A stretch of DNA of 64,000 nucleotides from JACVRX01 sp963831385 (GTDB taxonomy: Bacteria > Actinomycetota > Actinomycetes > Jiangellales > Jiangellaceae). Numbering within the stretch: position 1 is the first letter of the stretch; each line of letters starts with the position of its first letter. The position numbers and the translations under genes were made by a program. Location: assembly GCA_963831385.1 (NCBI GenBank), contig CAWHPW010000015.1:1-64000 (forward strand). Reading direction: 5' to 3'. A model generated the notes under the pieces. It had not been told where the DNA came from. It did not search any database and saw only the letters and a list, made by a program, of their open reading frames with translations. Shown here one piece after another: positions 8,635-18,082 of the stretch.

Positions 8635-11336
8635 TCCTCCCCTCCCGTTGCGACGGCATCTGCCACCGCCGGCGCGGGCGCCCGCAGGCCGGCAGCAGTG
8701 GGGCGGGCGATCAGCTCGGCGATCAGCCCCGTCCAGCCGGTCTGGTGCATGGCGCCGAGGCCGGCGCCGTTGTCGCCATGGAAATACTCGAAGAAGAGCA
8801 GGTTGTCCCGCCAGTTGGGGTCGTTCTGCAAGCGGTCTACCCAGCCGAAGGCGGGCCTGCGCCCGTCCGATCCCCGGCGGTAGAGGGACAGGAGTCGCTG
8901 GCGCAGGTCCTCGGCGATCTCGCCCGCATGGCGCTGCTGGCCGGAGCCGGTCGGGTACTCAGCCGTCACCGCCTCACCCAGGTTGGCGTAGTAGTCGTCG
9001 AGGGTCCGCAGTACCAGGTAGTTGAGCGGCATCCACAGCGGTCCCCGCCAGTTCGAGTTGCCTCCGAACATGCCCGTGGTCGACTCCGCCGGCTCGTAGT
9101 CGATGGTGGCGGTGTAGCCGGGCATCTCCAGGCGGAAGGGATTGTCGGCATGCCATCGCGATACTGCGCGCAGGCCATACCGCGACAGGAAGCTGTCCTC
9201 GTCGAAAAGGTGGGCCAGGATGCGGCGGACGCGGCCACGGGCGGCGACCCCGACGATCATCCGGCGCTTGCCCCCGATGTCCACCAGGATGCCGGCCTTG
9301 CGGACGTCCTCCTCGTCGATGCCGCGCCGTGTGCGCCATGGCGGCGAAGCCCTTGCGCATGGCCTGGGCCCCGGCGAGGTCGTCCTCTCCGATGATCTTG
9401 GTGGAGAACAGCGGAATGATCCCCACCATCGACCGGACCCGCAGCGGGACGTGACGCCCGTCGGGACCGCGAAGCATGTCGTAGTAGAAGCCGTCCTGCT
9501 CGTCCCACAGATCCTTGGTGTGCATCGCGTTCGAGATGAGCGCGAAGTGCTCCATGAACTTGATGACGAGGTCGTCGAGCGCCGGGATGCGCTGAGCGAG
9601 TTCGCGGGCGATCTCCAGCATGTTGAGGCAGTAGAAGGCCATCCAAGCCGTCGCGTCGGACTGCTCCAGTACGAACCCCTCGGGCACGTGCGAGCGGTCT
9701 ATCGGGCCGATGTTGTCCAAGCCCAGGAAGCCGCCCTCGAACAGGTTCGACCCGTCGGCGTCCTGCCGGTTCACCCACCAGGTGAAGTTCAGGAGCAGCT
9801 TGGAGAACACCCGAGTGAGGAAGGTGAGGTCGCGCCGGCCGTCGATCTCGAACACCTGCAGCGCGGCCCACGCCTGCACAGGCGGGTTGAGGTCATCGAA
9901 GGCCCACTCGTAGGCGGGAATGGCGCCGTTGGGATGCTGAAACCATTCGCGGCAGAGCAGGATCAGCTGGTACTTCGCGAACGCGGGATCCAGGTGCGCC
10001 AGCGCTACCGCGTGGAACGCCGAGTCCCACGCGGCGAACCACGGGTACTCCCACGAATCCGGCATCGACATTACGTCGTCAGCGTCCAGGTGACCCCAGT
10101 GCGCGTTGCGCCCGTACTGCCGCCCCGGCGGCGGCGGCGGTTGAGCCGGGTCGCCGGCGAGCCAGCGGGCGACGTCGTAGCGGTAGAACTGCTTTCCCCA
10201 GATCATCCCGGCGAAGCCCTGGCGCATGATCATGGCGTCTTCGGGGCTGGTACCTGTCGGTGTCAACTCGGCGTAGAACGCGTCGGCTTCGGCGCGGCGT
10301 TGGGACAGCACCTCGTCGAAGGCGGGGCCGAAGACGGTCGGGTCGGCCGCGGCCGCCGGCGCCAGCCGCAGCGACAGTTCCGCGGTTCCGCCCGGGTCCA
10401 CCGTGACCTGGTACCAGAACGCCGCTTTCGTGCCCTCCTGAGCGGGTTGACGGTTGCCGCGCCATGGATCACATGGTCGTTGATCCCGTCCTTGGGGTAA
10501 GGCGTGGACGAGCGGCTGCCGAACAGCCGCTGCGCGTTGGTTTCGTTCTCGCAGAACAGTTGCGCGGGCATCGCCCCGTCGGGCCCGGCGGCGGCCTGCA
10601 GAACCATCGGGCCGAAGCGTTCGTGCTCGGCGACGATCGTGGCGTCCCCGCCAGTGGCCAGCCGCGGCTTGGCCACCCCCGGGTCCCACGACCAGGTGTT
10701 GCGGTACCACAGGGTCGGCAGCACGTGCAGCGTCGCGGGTTCGGGGCCGGCGTTGGTCAGGCGGATACGGATGCGTAGATCCTGCGGGTCATCCTTGGCG
10801 TAGAGGGCCTCGACGATCCAGTACCGGTCTTCGTCGAAGGCGTCGGTGTCGAGCAGCTCGAACTCCGGCTCCAGCCTGGAGCGACGGCGGTTCTCGCTGA
10901 GCAGCCACTGGTACGGGAACGCCCGCTGAGGGTAGTGGTACCGCCAGCGCAGCCACGCGTGGCTCGGGACCGCGTCGAGGTACCACCAGTACTCCTTGGC
11001 GTCCTCGCCGTGGTTGCCCTCGTTGCCGGTGAGTCCGAAGATCCGCTCCTTGAGGATCGGGTCCTCGCCGTTCCAAAACGCCAGCGCGAAACACAGCCGC
11101 TGCTCGACGTCGCAGACGCCGGCGAGGCCGTCCTCACTCCAGCGGTAAGCGCGTGATCGTGCATGGTCGTGCGGGAAGTACTCCCACGCCGTTCCGCCCT
11201 CGCTGTAATCCTCGCGCACGGTGCCCCAGGCCCGTTCACTGAGATAGGGACCCCACAGGTACCAAGGGCTGGCGTCGAGGAGCCCATCCTCGGGCCGCCC
11301 GAACGACTCCACCCGCTCCCGCTCCGGATTGCTCAT
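8631..11336 (-). pseudogene. GH63/MGH1-like glycosidase, two frameshifts
   Basis: Three consecutive frames encode one protein of about 901 residues. The N-terminal beta domain starts MSNPERERVESFG and has YLSERAWGTVREDY. The (alpha/alpha)6 catalytic domain contains SWEYPWFAAWDSAFHAVAL, with the likely catalytic aspartate, and GMFGGNSNWRGPLWMPLNY near the end. This matches the mannosylglycerate hydrolase/GH63-like family. One missing base near 10442-10446 and one extra base near 9323-9327 interrupt the frame, and together they restore the frame phase. It is coupled to the debranching-type gene by a GTGA overlap, so both probably act on glucosylglycerate, trehalose or glucan-type compounds. Real inactivation cannot be told apart from sequence error. 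Confidence 0.82.
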
Positions 11337-11596
11337 GGCCACCAGACGACCAGAACCAGCGGAGAAGGACATCACCCTCGCCAGGTGAACCCGTGCGGTG
11401 ATGACACGCCGTGAGCGTTAGCTGCGCTAGTCCGGTCGGCACCGGTCAGAGCCTCGTCGTGGACCCGAAGGAAGGTCCGCGTCCGGACCGTAGGCGGGCT
11501 CCCACAGTTCTCGTCGACGTCCTCGACCTCGATCACGTTCGTCACGTCCGTACGTTCGGAACGGCCTCACGGGGCCACTCGTCCGACTGGACTGTT

Positions 11597-13525
11597 CTAT
11601 ACCTCGATGTGTGAGCCCATGATTACCGTCTTGTCTTGGGGGAGGCCGAAGTATTCGGCGGCGTCGGCGGTGATTCGGGCGGTGGCGAGGAAGAGTTGTT
11701 TGCGCCAGCGCGCCATCGTCGGGGCGTCCCCGGGTCGCAGTTCGATCTTGGAGAGGAAGTACGAGGCTTGGTCGACGTCGATGGGTCGCTCGATCTCGGC
11801 GGCTTCGAGTAGTCGTAGCACGCTGGGGACGTTCGGCTCGTCCATGTACCCGAACTGGGCGCTGACGTGGGTGATTCCGTCGTCGGAGTAGCCGAGATCG
11901 TCGATTGTGAGTCTTTCGGCCGCCGGCACGTGTGGCACTGGTTGGGTCTCGATCGACATGATCACGACGTGTTCGTGCAGCACCCGGTTGTGTTCGACGT
12001 TGGCCCGCATCGCCAGCGGCGCCGTCTCCTTGCCGCGGTTGAGGAACACTGCGGTGCCGGGGACTCGGCGCAGCGGCGGGTGGAGCTCGTGCAGCGTGTC
12101 GACGAACGCCCGCAGCGATCCTTCCGCGCGCTCACGCTGCCGGGTGACAAGCTCGCGGCCCCGCTGCCAGGTCGTCAGCACGGTGAACGCCGTGACCCCG
12201 ATCAGCAGCGGCAGCCACGCACCGTGAGCCAGTTTCGTCAGGTTGGCGGCGAGGAAGAGCAGATCGACCAGCAGTAGGGCACCACCGCCGAGGATCACCA
12301 GCCACAACGGGGCGCCCCACTGGTGTCGGACGACATAGAAGAACAGCAGTGTCGTGATCGTGATCGTGCCCGTCACCGCCATGCCGAATGCATAAGCGAG
12401 CGCCGACGAGGTCTGGAAGGCGAACACCAGGGTGAGCACCGAGACCATCAGCAGCCAGTTGATCCACGGAACGTAGATCTGGCCGATCGTCTCCTCCGAG
12501 GTGTGCGTGATCCGCAGTCTCGGCAGATACCCCAGCTTCGCCGCCTGCGATGCGACGGAGTACGCACCGGTGATGACCGCCTGGGACGCGATGACCGTCG
12601 CGGCCGTCGCCAGCAGGACCATCGGCAGCCGGCCCCAGTCCGGCACGAGCAGGAAGAACGGGCTGCTGATGTCGGCAGGGTCACCGAGGATCAGCGCGCC
12701 CTGGCCCAGGTAGCTGAGGATGCACGCCGGGAACACCAGGATCAGCCACGCCCGGGTGATCGCCGGCCGGCCGAAGTGCCCCATGTCGGCGTAGAGCGCT
12801 TCCGCGCCCGTCACCGCCAACACGACGGCCGCCAGAGCGAAGAAGGCAGTGGAGAAGTCCCCGACCAGGAAATCCAGCGCATAGGACGGCGACAGCGCCT
12901 TGAGGATCTCCGGATGATCAGCGATGCCCCGGACCCCGGATGCCGCGATCGCCAGGAACCACACGATCATCACCGGGCCGAACAGCCGTCCCACCGCTGC
13001 CGTACCCATCCGTTGAAACGCGAACAGGACGACGATGATCACCGCCGTGATGGGCACGATCAGACTCTCCAACGACGGCTGGACGACCTTGAGTCCTTCG
13101 ACCGCCGACAGCACCGAGATCGCCGGCGTGATCATGCTGTCGCCGAAGAACAGTGACGCCCCGAAGATCCCCAACGCGGCCAGTACTACCGCGGCTCGCC
13201 GCCCCCCAGGAACACCTCGCCGCCGGATCAGCGTGATCAGCGCCATGATGCCGCCTTCGCCGTCATTGTCGGCGCGCAGGATGAGCGCCACGTACGTGAT
13301 CGTGACGATGATCATCACCGACCAGAAGATCAACGAAATGATCCCGAACACATGGTCCGTGCTGACCGCGACCGGATGCGGGTCATCCGGATTGAAAGCC
13401 GTCTGGATCGTGTAGATCGGGCTCGTGCCGATATCGCCAAACACCACACCCAGCGCACCGACCACGACCGCCGCTCGAACCGTGTCGCGCGCACGCGCTC
13501 CCTGGATACTCGCGTTCGTCTGCAT
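11597..13525 (-). CDS. kup: Low-affinity potassium transporter Kup
   Basis: The 642-residue protein matches Kup/Trk-D potassium uptake permeases. The hallmark N-terminal motif GALGVVFGDIGTSPIYTIQ is followed by about 12 membrane segments (for example ALGIFGASLFFGDSMITPAIS), and a hydrophilic C-terminal domain of about 170 residues ends near TVIMGSHIEV. Kup imports potassium with protons. The ATG at 13525 was chosen because the motif begins about 25 residues later and a GAGG site lies just upstream; a longer frame upstream lacks similarity. Length agrees with the family (about 620-660 residues). The gene stands alone between a glycosidase pair and a long intergenic region. Confidence 0.95.
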   Translation of the reverse strand: MQTNASIQGARARDTVRAAVVVGALGVVFGDIGTSPIYTIQTAFNPDDPHPVAVSTDHVFGIISLIFWSVMIIVTITYVALILRADNDGEGGIMALITLIRRRGVPGGRRAAVVLAALGIFGASLFFGDSMITPAISVLSAVEGLKVVQPSLESLIVPITAVIIVVLFAFQRMGTAAVGRLFGPVMIVWFLAIAASGVRGIADHPEILKALSPSYALDFLVGDFSTAFFALAAVVLAVTGAEALYADMGHFGRPAITRAWLILVFPACILSYLGQGALILGDPADISSPFFLLVPDWGRLPMVLLATAATVIASQAVITGAYSVASQAAKLGYLPRLRITHTSEETIGQIYVPWINWLLMVSVLTLVFAFQTSSALAYAFGMAVTGTITITTLLFFYVVRHQWGAPLWLVILGGGALLLVDLLFLAANLTKLAHGAWLPLLIGVTAFTVLTTWQRGRELVTRQRERAEGSLRAFVDTLHELHPPLRRVPGTAVFLNRGKETAPLAMRANVEHNRVLHEHVVIMSIETQPVPHVPAAERLTIDDLGYSDDGITHVSAQFGYMDEPNVPSVLRLLEAAEIERPIDVDQASYFLSKIELRPGDAPTMARWRKQLFLATARITADAAEYFGLPQDKTVIMGSHIEV

Positions 13526-14249
13526 GGGGCCTCGGGTTCGTTGTGGCGCACCACCGTACTGCCGGCCTGCATCGGCCTCGACAATGCGCAGCTGGCAAAG
13601 AGTGATCGGATCAACTCGGTGATGTTGGCCTGGCGGCCGCCGCTGCCCCACGTGCTGGATCTCGGACTCGGCCCTGGCATCAGGTGATGCGCTGCGCCGA
13701 GCCACTAACTGCATGCCACGCGGTCAAGCACCGCACGACGAGCCTGGCTCGAGTGGACGCCGTGTTGGCGATCTGGGCCGCTGTCCTAGGCCTTCCTGAT
13801 AGAGCGGGTGACAATCCTTCGGGCCGTCATCACTGTGTGAGATCCGACCAGCGGCGGCCAGGCCCCGGAGGACCGTGCATTGACGGTCAGCGCCAGTCGG
13901 CGGCGAGTGCGGCGCCCACCTGGTTGGCGAGCGCGACCGCGACCCCAGTTGTCAAAGACACGCAGTCGGGTCCGTCGGAATCGTGGGTTCGCGCCGTGAG
14001 GCGAACGCCTTCGAGACCAGATCGCCTGAGCCCCTGGGGCCAAGCTTGGTCGCCGAGCCGGCGGACGCGCACCGGTCCGTTGCCGTGGTGCCTGGGCCGA
14101 CGAGCGCGGGCTCGTGGCGCCGCGTCGACGGGCAAGCGGTTACCAGATTTACCCGCGTGGGGTGCTAGCCGGACTCTGTGTTGACCGCTTGAATGTGTTG
14201 GCACCGCGAAGCGCGGTGCGAGCATCCCGAGAAGGAGCGAGACAGAAGC
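13526..14249. other. Intergenic region upstream of kup and the DUF7144 gene
   Basis: This 724-base stretch holds the divergent promoters of kup and the DUF7144 gene. I compared the kup leader with the c-di-AMP (ydaO) riboswitch consensus and did not find it. An open minus-strand frame ending at 13887 has a protein-like C-terminal stretch (GVRLTARTHDSDGPDCVSL and following), which may be another gene remnant, but I do not recognise its family. Confidence 0.4.
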
Positions 14250-14708
14250 ATGTCCGAGAGGCAGAACACCTACCGGGAGCGGAGCAGCGCAGCGGTCGGC
14301 TGGATTTCGTTCGCCGCAATCATGTTGATCATGGTCGGCGTCTTCCACGCCATCGCCGGCCTGGCGGGGATCATCGAGAACGAGTTCTACAGCGTGGTCC
14401 CGGCGGCCGGGACCGAAGCGACCGGCGATGTCTACTTCCTGCAGTTCGACGCCACAACGTGGGGATGGATCCACCTGATCGGTGGCCTGATCGTCCTGTT
14501 CGCCGGCTTCGGGCTGTTCAGGGGTGCGGTCTGGGCGCGGACGGTCGGTGTGATCGTGGCCGTGATCAGCGCCATCGTGAACTTTGCGTGGCTACCGTGG
14601 TATCCGGTCTGGTCGCTTGTGATGATCGCGGTCGCCATCACCGTGATCTGGGCATTGACCGCACACGGACGCGACATCGTCGACGTCGAGACACCATTTG
14701 CCGGGTGA
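14250..14708 (+). CDS. DUF7144-type four-helix membrane protein
   Basis: The 152-residue protein has four predicted membrane segments (WISFAAIMLIMVGVFHAIAG, WIHLIGGLIVLFAGFGLF, VGVIVAVISAIVNFAWL, and VWSLVMIAVAITVIWAL). This matches the DUF7144 family, common in actinobacteria and of unknown function. The ATG at 14250 is preceded by GAAGGAG about twelve bases upstream. An extracellular loop of about 35 residues carries FDATTWGWIH, a conserved feature of the family. It is followed directly by a DUF3024 fragment. Confidence 0.8.
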   Translation: MSERQNTYRERSSAAVGWISFAAIMLIMVGVFHAIAGLAGIIENEFYSVVPAAGTEATGDVYFLQFDATTWGWIHLIGGLIVLFAGFGLFRGAVWARTVGVIVAVISAIVNFAWLPWYPVWSLVMIAVAITVIWALTAHGRDIVDVETPFAG

Positions 14709-14712
14709 CGAG

Positions 14713-14895
14713 CCCGAATGGACGAGGTTCCCGATCGCGCGGCTCCGGTACGGCAAGGGCAGCCGCAACTGGGCGCTGTACTGGCGCGACCGCAACCTTC
14801 GCTTCCACGTATGCGACCGTGTGGCGCCCTCATCCCGTGTCGAGGAGCTACTGCGGGAGATCGCGCGAGATCCGATAGCGATCTTCTGGGGGTAG
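14713..14895 (+). pseudogene. DUF3024 protein, C-terminal fragment
   Basis: Right after the DUF7144 stop, this frame reads PEWTRFPIARLRYGKG, WALYWRDRNLRFHVCDRV, and ends ARDPIAIFWG before a stop. This is the conserved C-terminal half of DUF3024 proteins, which are about 110 residues long. The N-terminal half and a proper start are missing; only a TTG 15 bases upstream could initiate. The fragment therefore looks like the surviving 3' end of a gene cut at its junction with the DUF7144 gene. Confidence 0.7.
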
Positions 14896-15079
14896 GACTG
14901 GCGCCCAGGCCACGATGGCGTCGGTGAACGGCCGATCGGCGGGGAGCGGATGGTTCATCGATCGAGCCCAACCAGGAGGCTGATCGACGACTTCGATTGG
15001 CGTGACCGGCCCCCGGAAGCGCTGCTCGGTGTGTTTGGGGCACTCCGTGCCGGTCTGGACGGGAGACCTCCAGTCTCGG

Positions 15080-15304
15080 TCACAGGATTGCGCCTCGTGG
15101 CGCGATCTCGATGGCGGCAACGCCCCGGGCGAACAGCGCCACGAGCCGGTCACCATGTCTGCTGCGAAGCAGTCCGGAATCCTCCGCCAAGGTTGAGATG
15201 ACGTGCTCAACGACCTCGTCTGTTTCGATCGTGTCGGGTTCGTCGTATGTGACGTCGATGTGATCACCGCCGGTGAGCCGGACGCGTAACACAAATCCTG
15301 CCAT
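15080..15304 (-). CDS. Small hypothetical protein
   Basis: This 74-residue protein begins MAGFVLRVRLTGG and has regular alternating hydrophobic positions, an acidic middle (YDEPDTIETDEVVEHV) and a beta-like end (FARGVAAIEIAPRG). Its composition and codon use look coding, and the ATG at 15304 follows only 12 bases after the apparent stop of an upstream small gene, as in an operon. I do not recognise the family. No membrane segment or metal motif is visible. Confidence 0.5.
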   Translation of the reverse strand: MAGFVLRVRLTGGDHIDVTYDEPDTIETDEVVEHVISTLAEDSGLLRSRHGDRLVALFARGVAAIEIAPRGAIL

Positions 15305-15316
15305 TGGTCACCGACC

Positions 15317-15581
15317 CTAGAGGTCGGGCGCGAGTCGGTAGCGCACGCGGTGGCTGTCCGCGCAGAGGAACGACACGCCCGTGGAGGGTGTGCTTCTGAC
15401 GGGTGCGCTCGCCGGTCGGGGAATGGCCGGGCTGGGTGCCGATTAGCTGGGTAGTGGTGTGGGCGGTGCCGGGTCCGGTCCAGCCCGTCGACAAGCAGTT
15501 GAGGCTGGATGCGAATCGCTCGTCGCGGTTGTCGAGCCATACGTGCTCGCCGAGGGCGAATTCCGGAAGGCGTGTTGTCAC
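15317..15581 (-). pseudogene. Small hypothetical gene, probably frameshifted
   Basis: The frame starting at 15581 begins with a plausible protein start, MTTRLPEFALGEHVWLDN, and continues WTGPGTAHTTTQLIG. A second frame then ends with a protein-like C terminus, FLCADSHRVRYRLAPDL, and a TAG at 15317-15319, twelve bases before the next small gene. Joining the two frames needs a shift near 15370-15390. The family is unknown to me, so the frameshift is an inference from protein-like character on both sides. Confidence 0.35.
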
Positions 15582-15736
15582 CGGCGCAGGTTAGCCGTCC
15601 GGGCGGGCCACGCATGTGTCGCGGTACCGTTCGCCGCCATGGAAATTGCTGCGTTAGTGGTATCGCAGCCCACCCGTGAAAGTGGAGTCCGGGGAGCCCA
15701 GCCGAGGTCGTTGCCGGATCGTGACCCAAACGCCTT

Positions 15737-15749
15737 GAACGAAACGTTC
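15737..15749. promoter_or_regulatory. Operator-like inverted repeat before the sugar ABC operon
   Basis: GAACG, a three-base AAA spacer, and CGTTC form a perfect inverted repeat 66 bases upstream of the GTG start of the binding-protein gene. Half sites with a central CG pair are typical of LacI-family operators. A related repeat (GGAAC AAAC GTTCC) lies at 48825-48838. No LacI gene is in the window. Confidence 0.45.
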
Positions 15750-15814
15750 CAGTCGTGGCTTCCTTTGAAAAGACTGTTGTCAGCGCTCCCAGGACGCTCT
15801 GAAGGGACCCGACC

Positions 15815-17104
15815 GTGCAGAGAGCCCGCTTCCTTGCCGTCGGCATCGCCGCGGCGCTCGCCTTCGCCGCGTGCGGCGACGACGACACCACCGGCGACGA
15901 GCCGGCGGCCGACGAGTCCGCCGCCGCGCCCGAACCGGCCGACATCCGGGTCTGGCTCAACGGCGCGGACACCCCGCAGGAGATGCGGGACTGGCTGAAG
16001 ACGGAGTTCGAGACGGCGAACCCCGGTTCCACCCTGACCATCGAGGAGCAGGAGTGGGAGGGCCTGGTCGAGCGCCTGACCACATCGCTCGGCAGCGAGG
16101 AGGAGACGCCGGACGTCGTCGAGGTCGGCAACACGCAGGCGCCGACATTCACCACGGCCGGTGCCTTCTCCGACCTCACTGACCTGCTGCCTGAGCTCGG
16201 TGGCGACGACCTGCTACAAGGCTTTGTCGACGCCGGCTCCGTCGACGGCCAAACCTATGCGGTGCCCTACTACGCGGGGAGCAAGTACGTCTTCTACCGG
16301 ACGGACCTGTTCGAGAAGGCCGGCCTCGAGGTCCCGACCACGATGGACGAGTTCGTCGACGCCGCCATCGCCCTGAAAGCTGACAACGCCGACGTCCCGA
16401 ACTTCTCCGGCTTCTGGTTCCCCGGCCAGGACTGGCGCAACGGCGTTGCGTTCGTCTGGGACGCGGGTGGCGATCTCGCTGTGCAGGACGGCGACGAGTG
16501 GACCGGCACGCTGTCCACCGCCGAGTCCGTCGACGGCCTGACGACGGCGCAGCGGCTGTTCACGGAAGCGTCTGGTGCCGCCAAGGACGGGAACGAGGCC
16601 GACCCGCAGGTTCCGTTCTGCGCAGGTGAGATCGGGATGCTGTCCGCGCCGGGCTGGGTCCGCTGGAGCATCGACAACGCCGACATCGGCTGCCCGGAGA
16701 TGATGGCCAACGTGGGCGTATTCGCGTTGCCCGGCGGCGACGGCGACGCAGCCCCGGTGCTGCTCGGCGGATCGAACATCGCCGTGTCCGCCAAGTCGCA
16801 GAACCAGGAGCTGGCTGCCGAGGTCGTCAAGCTCATGCTCTCCGACGAGTACCAGAACATGTTCGCCGCGGCCGGCCTGACCCCGGCGAAGACCTCCCTC
16901 GCCTCGAACCTGGGCACCGACGAGTTCGCCGAGGCGGCCATCACGGCCGCGTCCAACGCCAAGCTCACGCCGGCGGCCGCCAACTGGGCGGCTGTCGAGG
17001 GCAGCCGGGTGCTTGAGGATCTGTTTGTCGGCATCGCGAACGGCGGCGACGTCCAGCAGCTCGCCGAGGACGCCGACGCGAAGATCACCGAACAGCTCAA
17101 TTGA
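15815..17104 (+). CDS. Sugar ABC transporter substrate-binding lipoprotein
   Basis: The 429-residue protein is a family 1 extracellular solute-binding protein. It starts with a lipoprotein signal (LALAFAAC-like, ending FAAC at about residue 20), an acidic linker, and then IRVWLNG, EFETANPGSTLTIEEQEW, YYAGSKYVFYRTDLFEKAGL and NIAVSAKSQNQELAAEVVKLM, all typical of maltose- or oligosaccharide-binding proteins. It would be anchored outside the membrane and deliver sugar to the two permeases that follow. The start is GTG at 15815 with GAAGGGA upstream. The adjacent NagZ-like GH3 gene suggests an amino-sugar or beta-linked oligosaccharide, but the ligand cannot be read. Confidence 0.92.
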   Translation: MQRARFLAVGIAAALAFAACGDDDTTGDEPAADESAAAPEPADIRVWLNGADTPQEMRDWLKTEFETANPGSTLTIEEQEWEGLVERLTTSLGSEEETPDVVEVGNTQAPTFTTAGAFSDLTDLLPELGGDDLLQGFVDAGSVDGQTYAVPYYAGSKYVFYRTDLFEKAGLEVPTTMDEFVDAAIALKADNADVPNFSGFWFPGQDWRNGVAFVWDAGGDLAVQDGDEWTGTLSTAESVDGLTTAQRLFTEASGAAKDGNEADPQVPFCAGEIGMLSAPGWVRWSIDNADIGCPEMMANVGVFALPGGDGDAAPVLLGGSNIAVSAKSQNQELAAEVVKLMLSDEYQNMFAAAGLTPAKTSLASNLGTDEFAEAAITAASNAKLTPAAANWAAVEGSRVLEDLFVGIANGGDVQQLAEDADAKITEQLN

Positions 17105-17131
17105 TCATCGCGTCCTACCGGGAGGTCCGCC

Positions 17132-18082
17132 ATGGCCGCGACGACCTCACCGGTGACCCTGCCACCGGACGCGGCTCGAGGGACTCGCAGGCGGCGCGGT
17201 TCCCGGTTGCCGTACGCGCTGCTTATCCCGTCGGTCCTGATCTTGCTGTTGGCGGCGGGCTACCCGCTAGGCCGTCAGCTGGTGATGTCCCTGCAGGAGT
17301 ACGGGTTGGCCCAGCAGTTCGGCCAGCCCGCAGAGTGGGTCGGCCTCGACAACTACGTCGAGCTGGTGACCGACCCCTACCTATGGGCGGTGGTGGCCAG
17401 ATCCATCCTGTTCTGCCTCGTGAACGCCGCCCTGACCATGCTGGTCGGGGTAGCCATCGCGATGCTGATGACGCAACTGTCGGGCACCATCCGGCTGATC
17501 CTGCAGCTAGGTCTGCTCCTTGCCTGGGCGATGCCCATTCTCGCCTCGCTGACCGTCTGGCAGTGGCTGTTCGACACCCAATACGGAGTCATCAACTGGC
17601 TGCTGTCCAACGTGCTCGGGCTCGATCAGTTTGACGGCCGGTCCTGGCTGATCAATCCGCTGTCGTTCTACTTCGTCGCGACAGTTGTGATCGTGTGGAT
17701 GAGCGTGCCGTTCGTCGTGTTCAGCGTGTACGCAGGCCTCATCCAGGTTCCCACCGACGTCCTGGAGGCCGCCCAGATCGACGGCGCAACCGGTTGGCAG
17801 CGGTTCCGCGCCATCACCGTCCCGATGATCAAGCCGGTGCTGATGATCGTCGGCCTGCTGCAGATTATCTGGGACCTGCGGGTGTTCACCCAGATCTTCG
17901 TGCTCCAGGACGCCGGCGGGGTGGCCCGCGACACCAACCTCATCGGGACCTACATCTACCGGCTGGGGATCGGCGAGGGGCAGTTCGGGCTGGCGGCCGC
18001 GGCGGCCTGGTTCATCCTGGCGTTGACGGTCGCGGTGAGCTTCTTCTACGTCCGGGTCCTGCTCCGCGAGGAACAGCCGTGA
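17132..18082 (+). CDS. Sugar ABC transporter permease, MalF type
   Basis: The 316-residue protein has six predicted membrane helices and the cytoplasmic EAA loop EAAQIDGATGWQRFRAITVPM (about residues 210-230), which contacts the ATPase. It starts at the ATG at 17132 behind GGGAGG, 27 bases after the binding-protein stop. A basic N-terminal stretch (RRRRGSRLPYALL) leads into helix one. It overlaps the next permease by four bases (GTGA), showing tight operon structure. Confidence 0.93.
   Translation: MAATTSPVTLPPDAARGTRRRRGSRLPYALLIPSVLILLLAAGYPLGRQLVMSLQEYGLAQQFGQPAEWVGLDNYVELVTDPYLWAVVARSILFCLVNAALTMLVGVAIAMLMTQLSGTIRLILQLGLLLAWAMPILASLTVWQWLFDTQYGVINWLLSNVLGLDQFDGRSWLINPLSFYFVATVVIVWMSVPFVVFSVYAGLIQVPTDVLEAAQIDGATGWQRFRAITVPMIKPVLMIVGLLQIIWDLRVFTQIFVLQDAGGVARDTNLIGTYIYRLGIGEGQFGLAAAAAWFILALTVAVSFFYVRVLLREEQP

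Noticed and set aside
8966..10500. Long plus-strand frames across the GH63-like gene
   Set aside because: They have no family similarity, while all three minus frames carry conserved glycosidase motifs.
12323..13156. 277-codon plus-strand frame inside kup
   Set aside because: Charged low-complexity translation antisense to the membrane helices of Kup; not a gene.
13526..13900. Possible c-di-AMP (ydaO) riboswitch before kup
   Set aside because: Actinobacterial kup genes sometimes have one, but the conserved sequence blocks are not found here.
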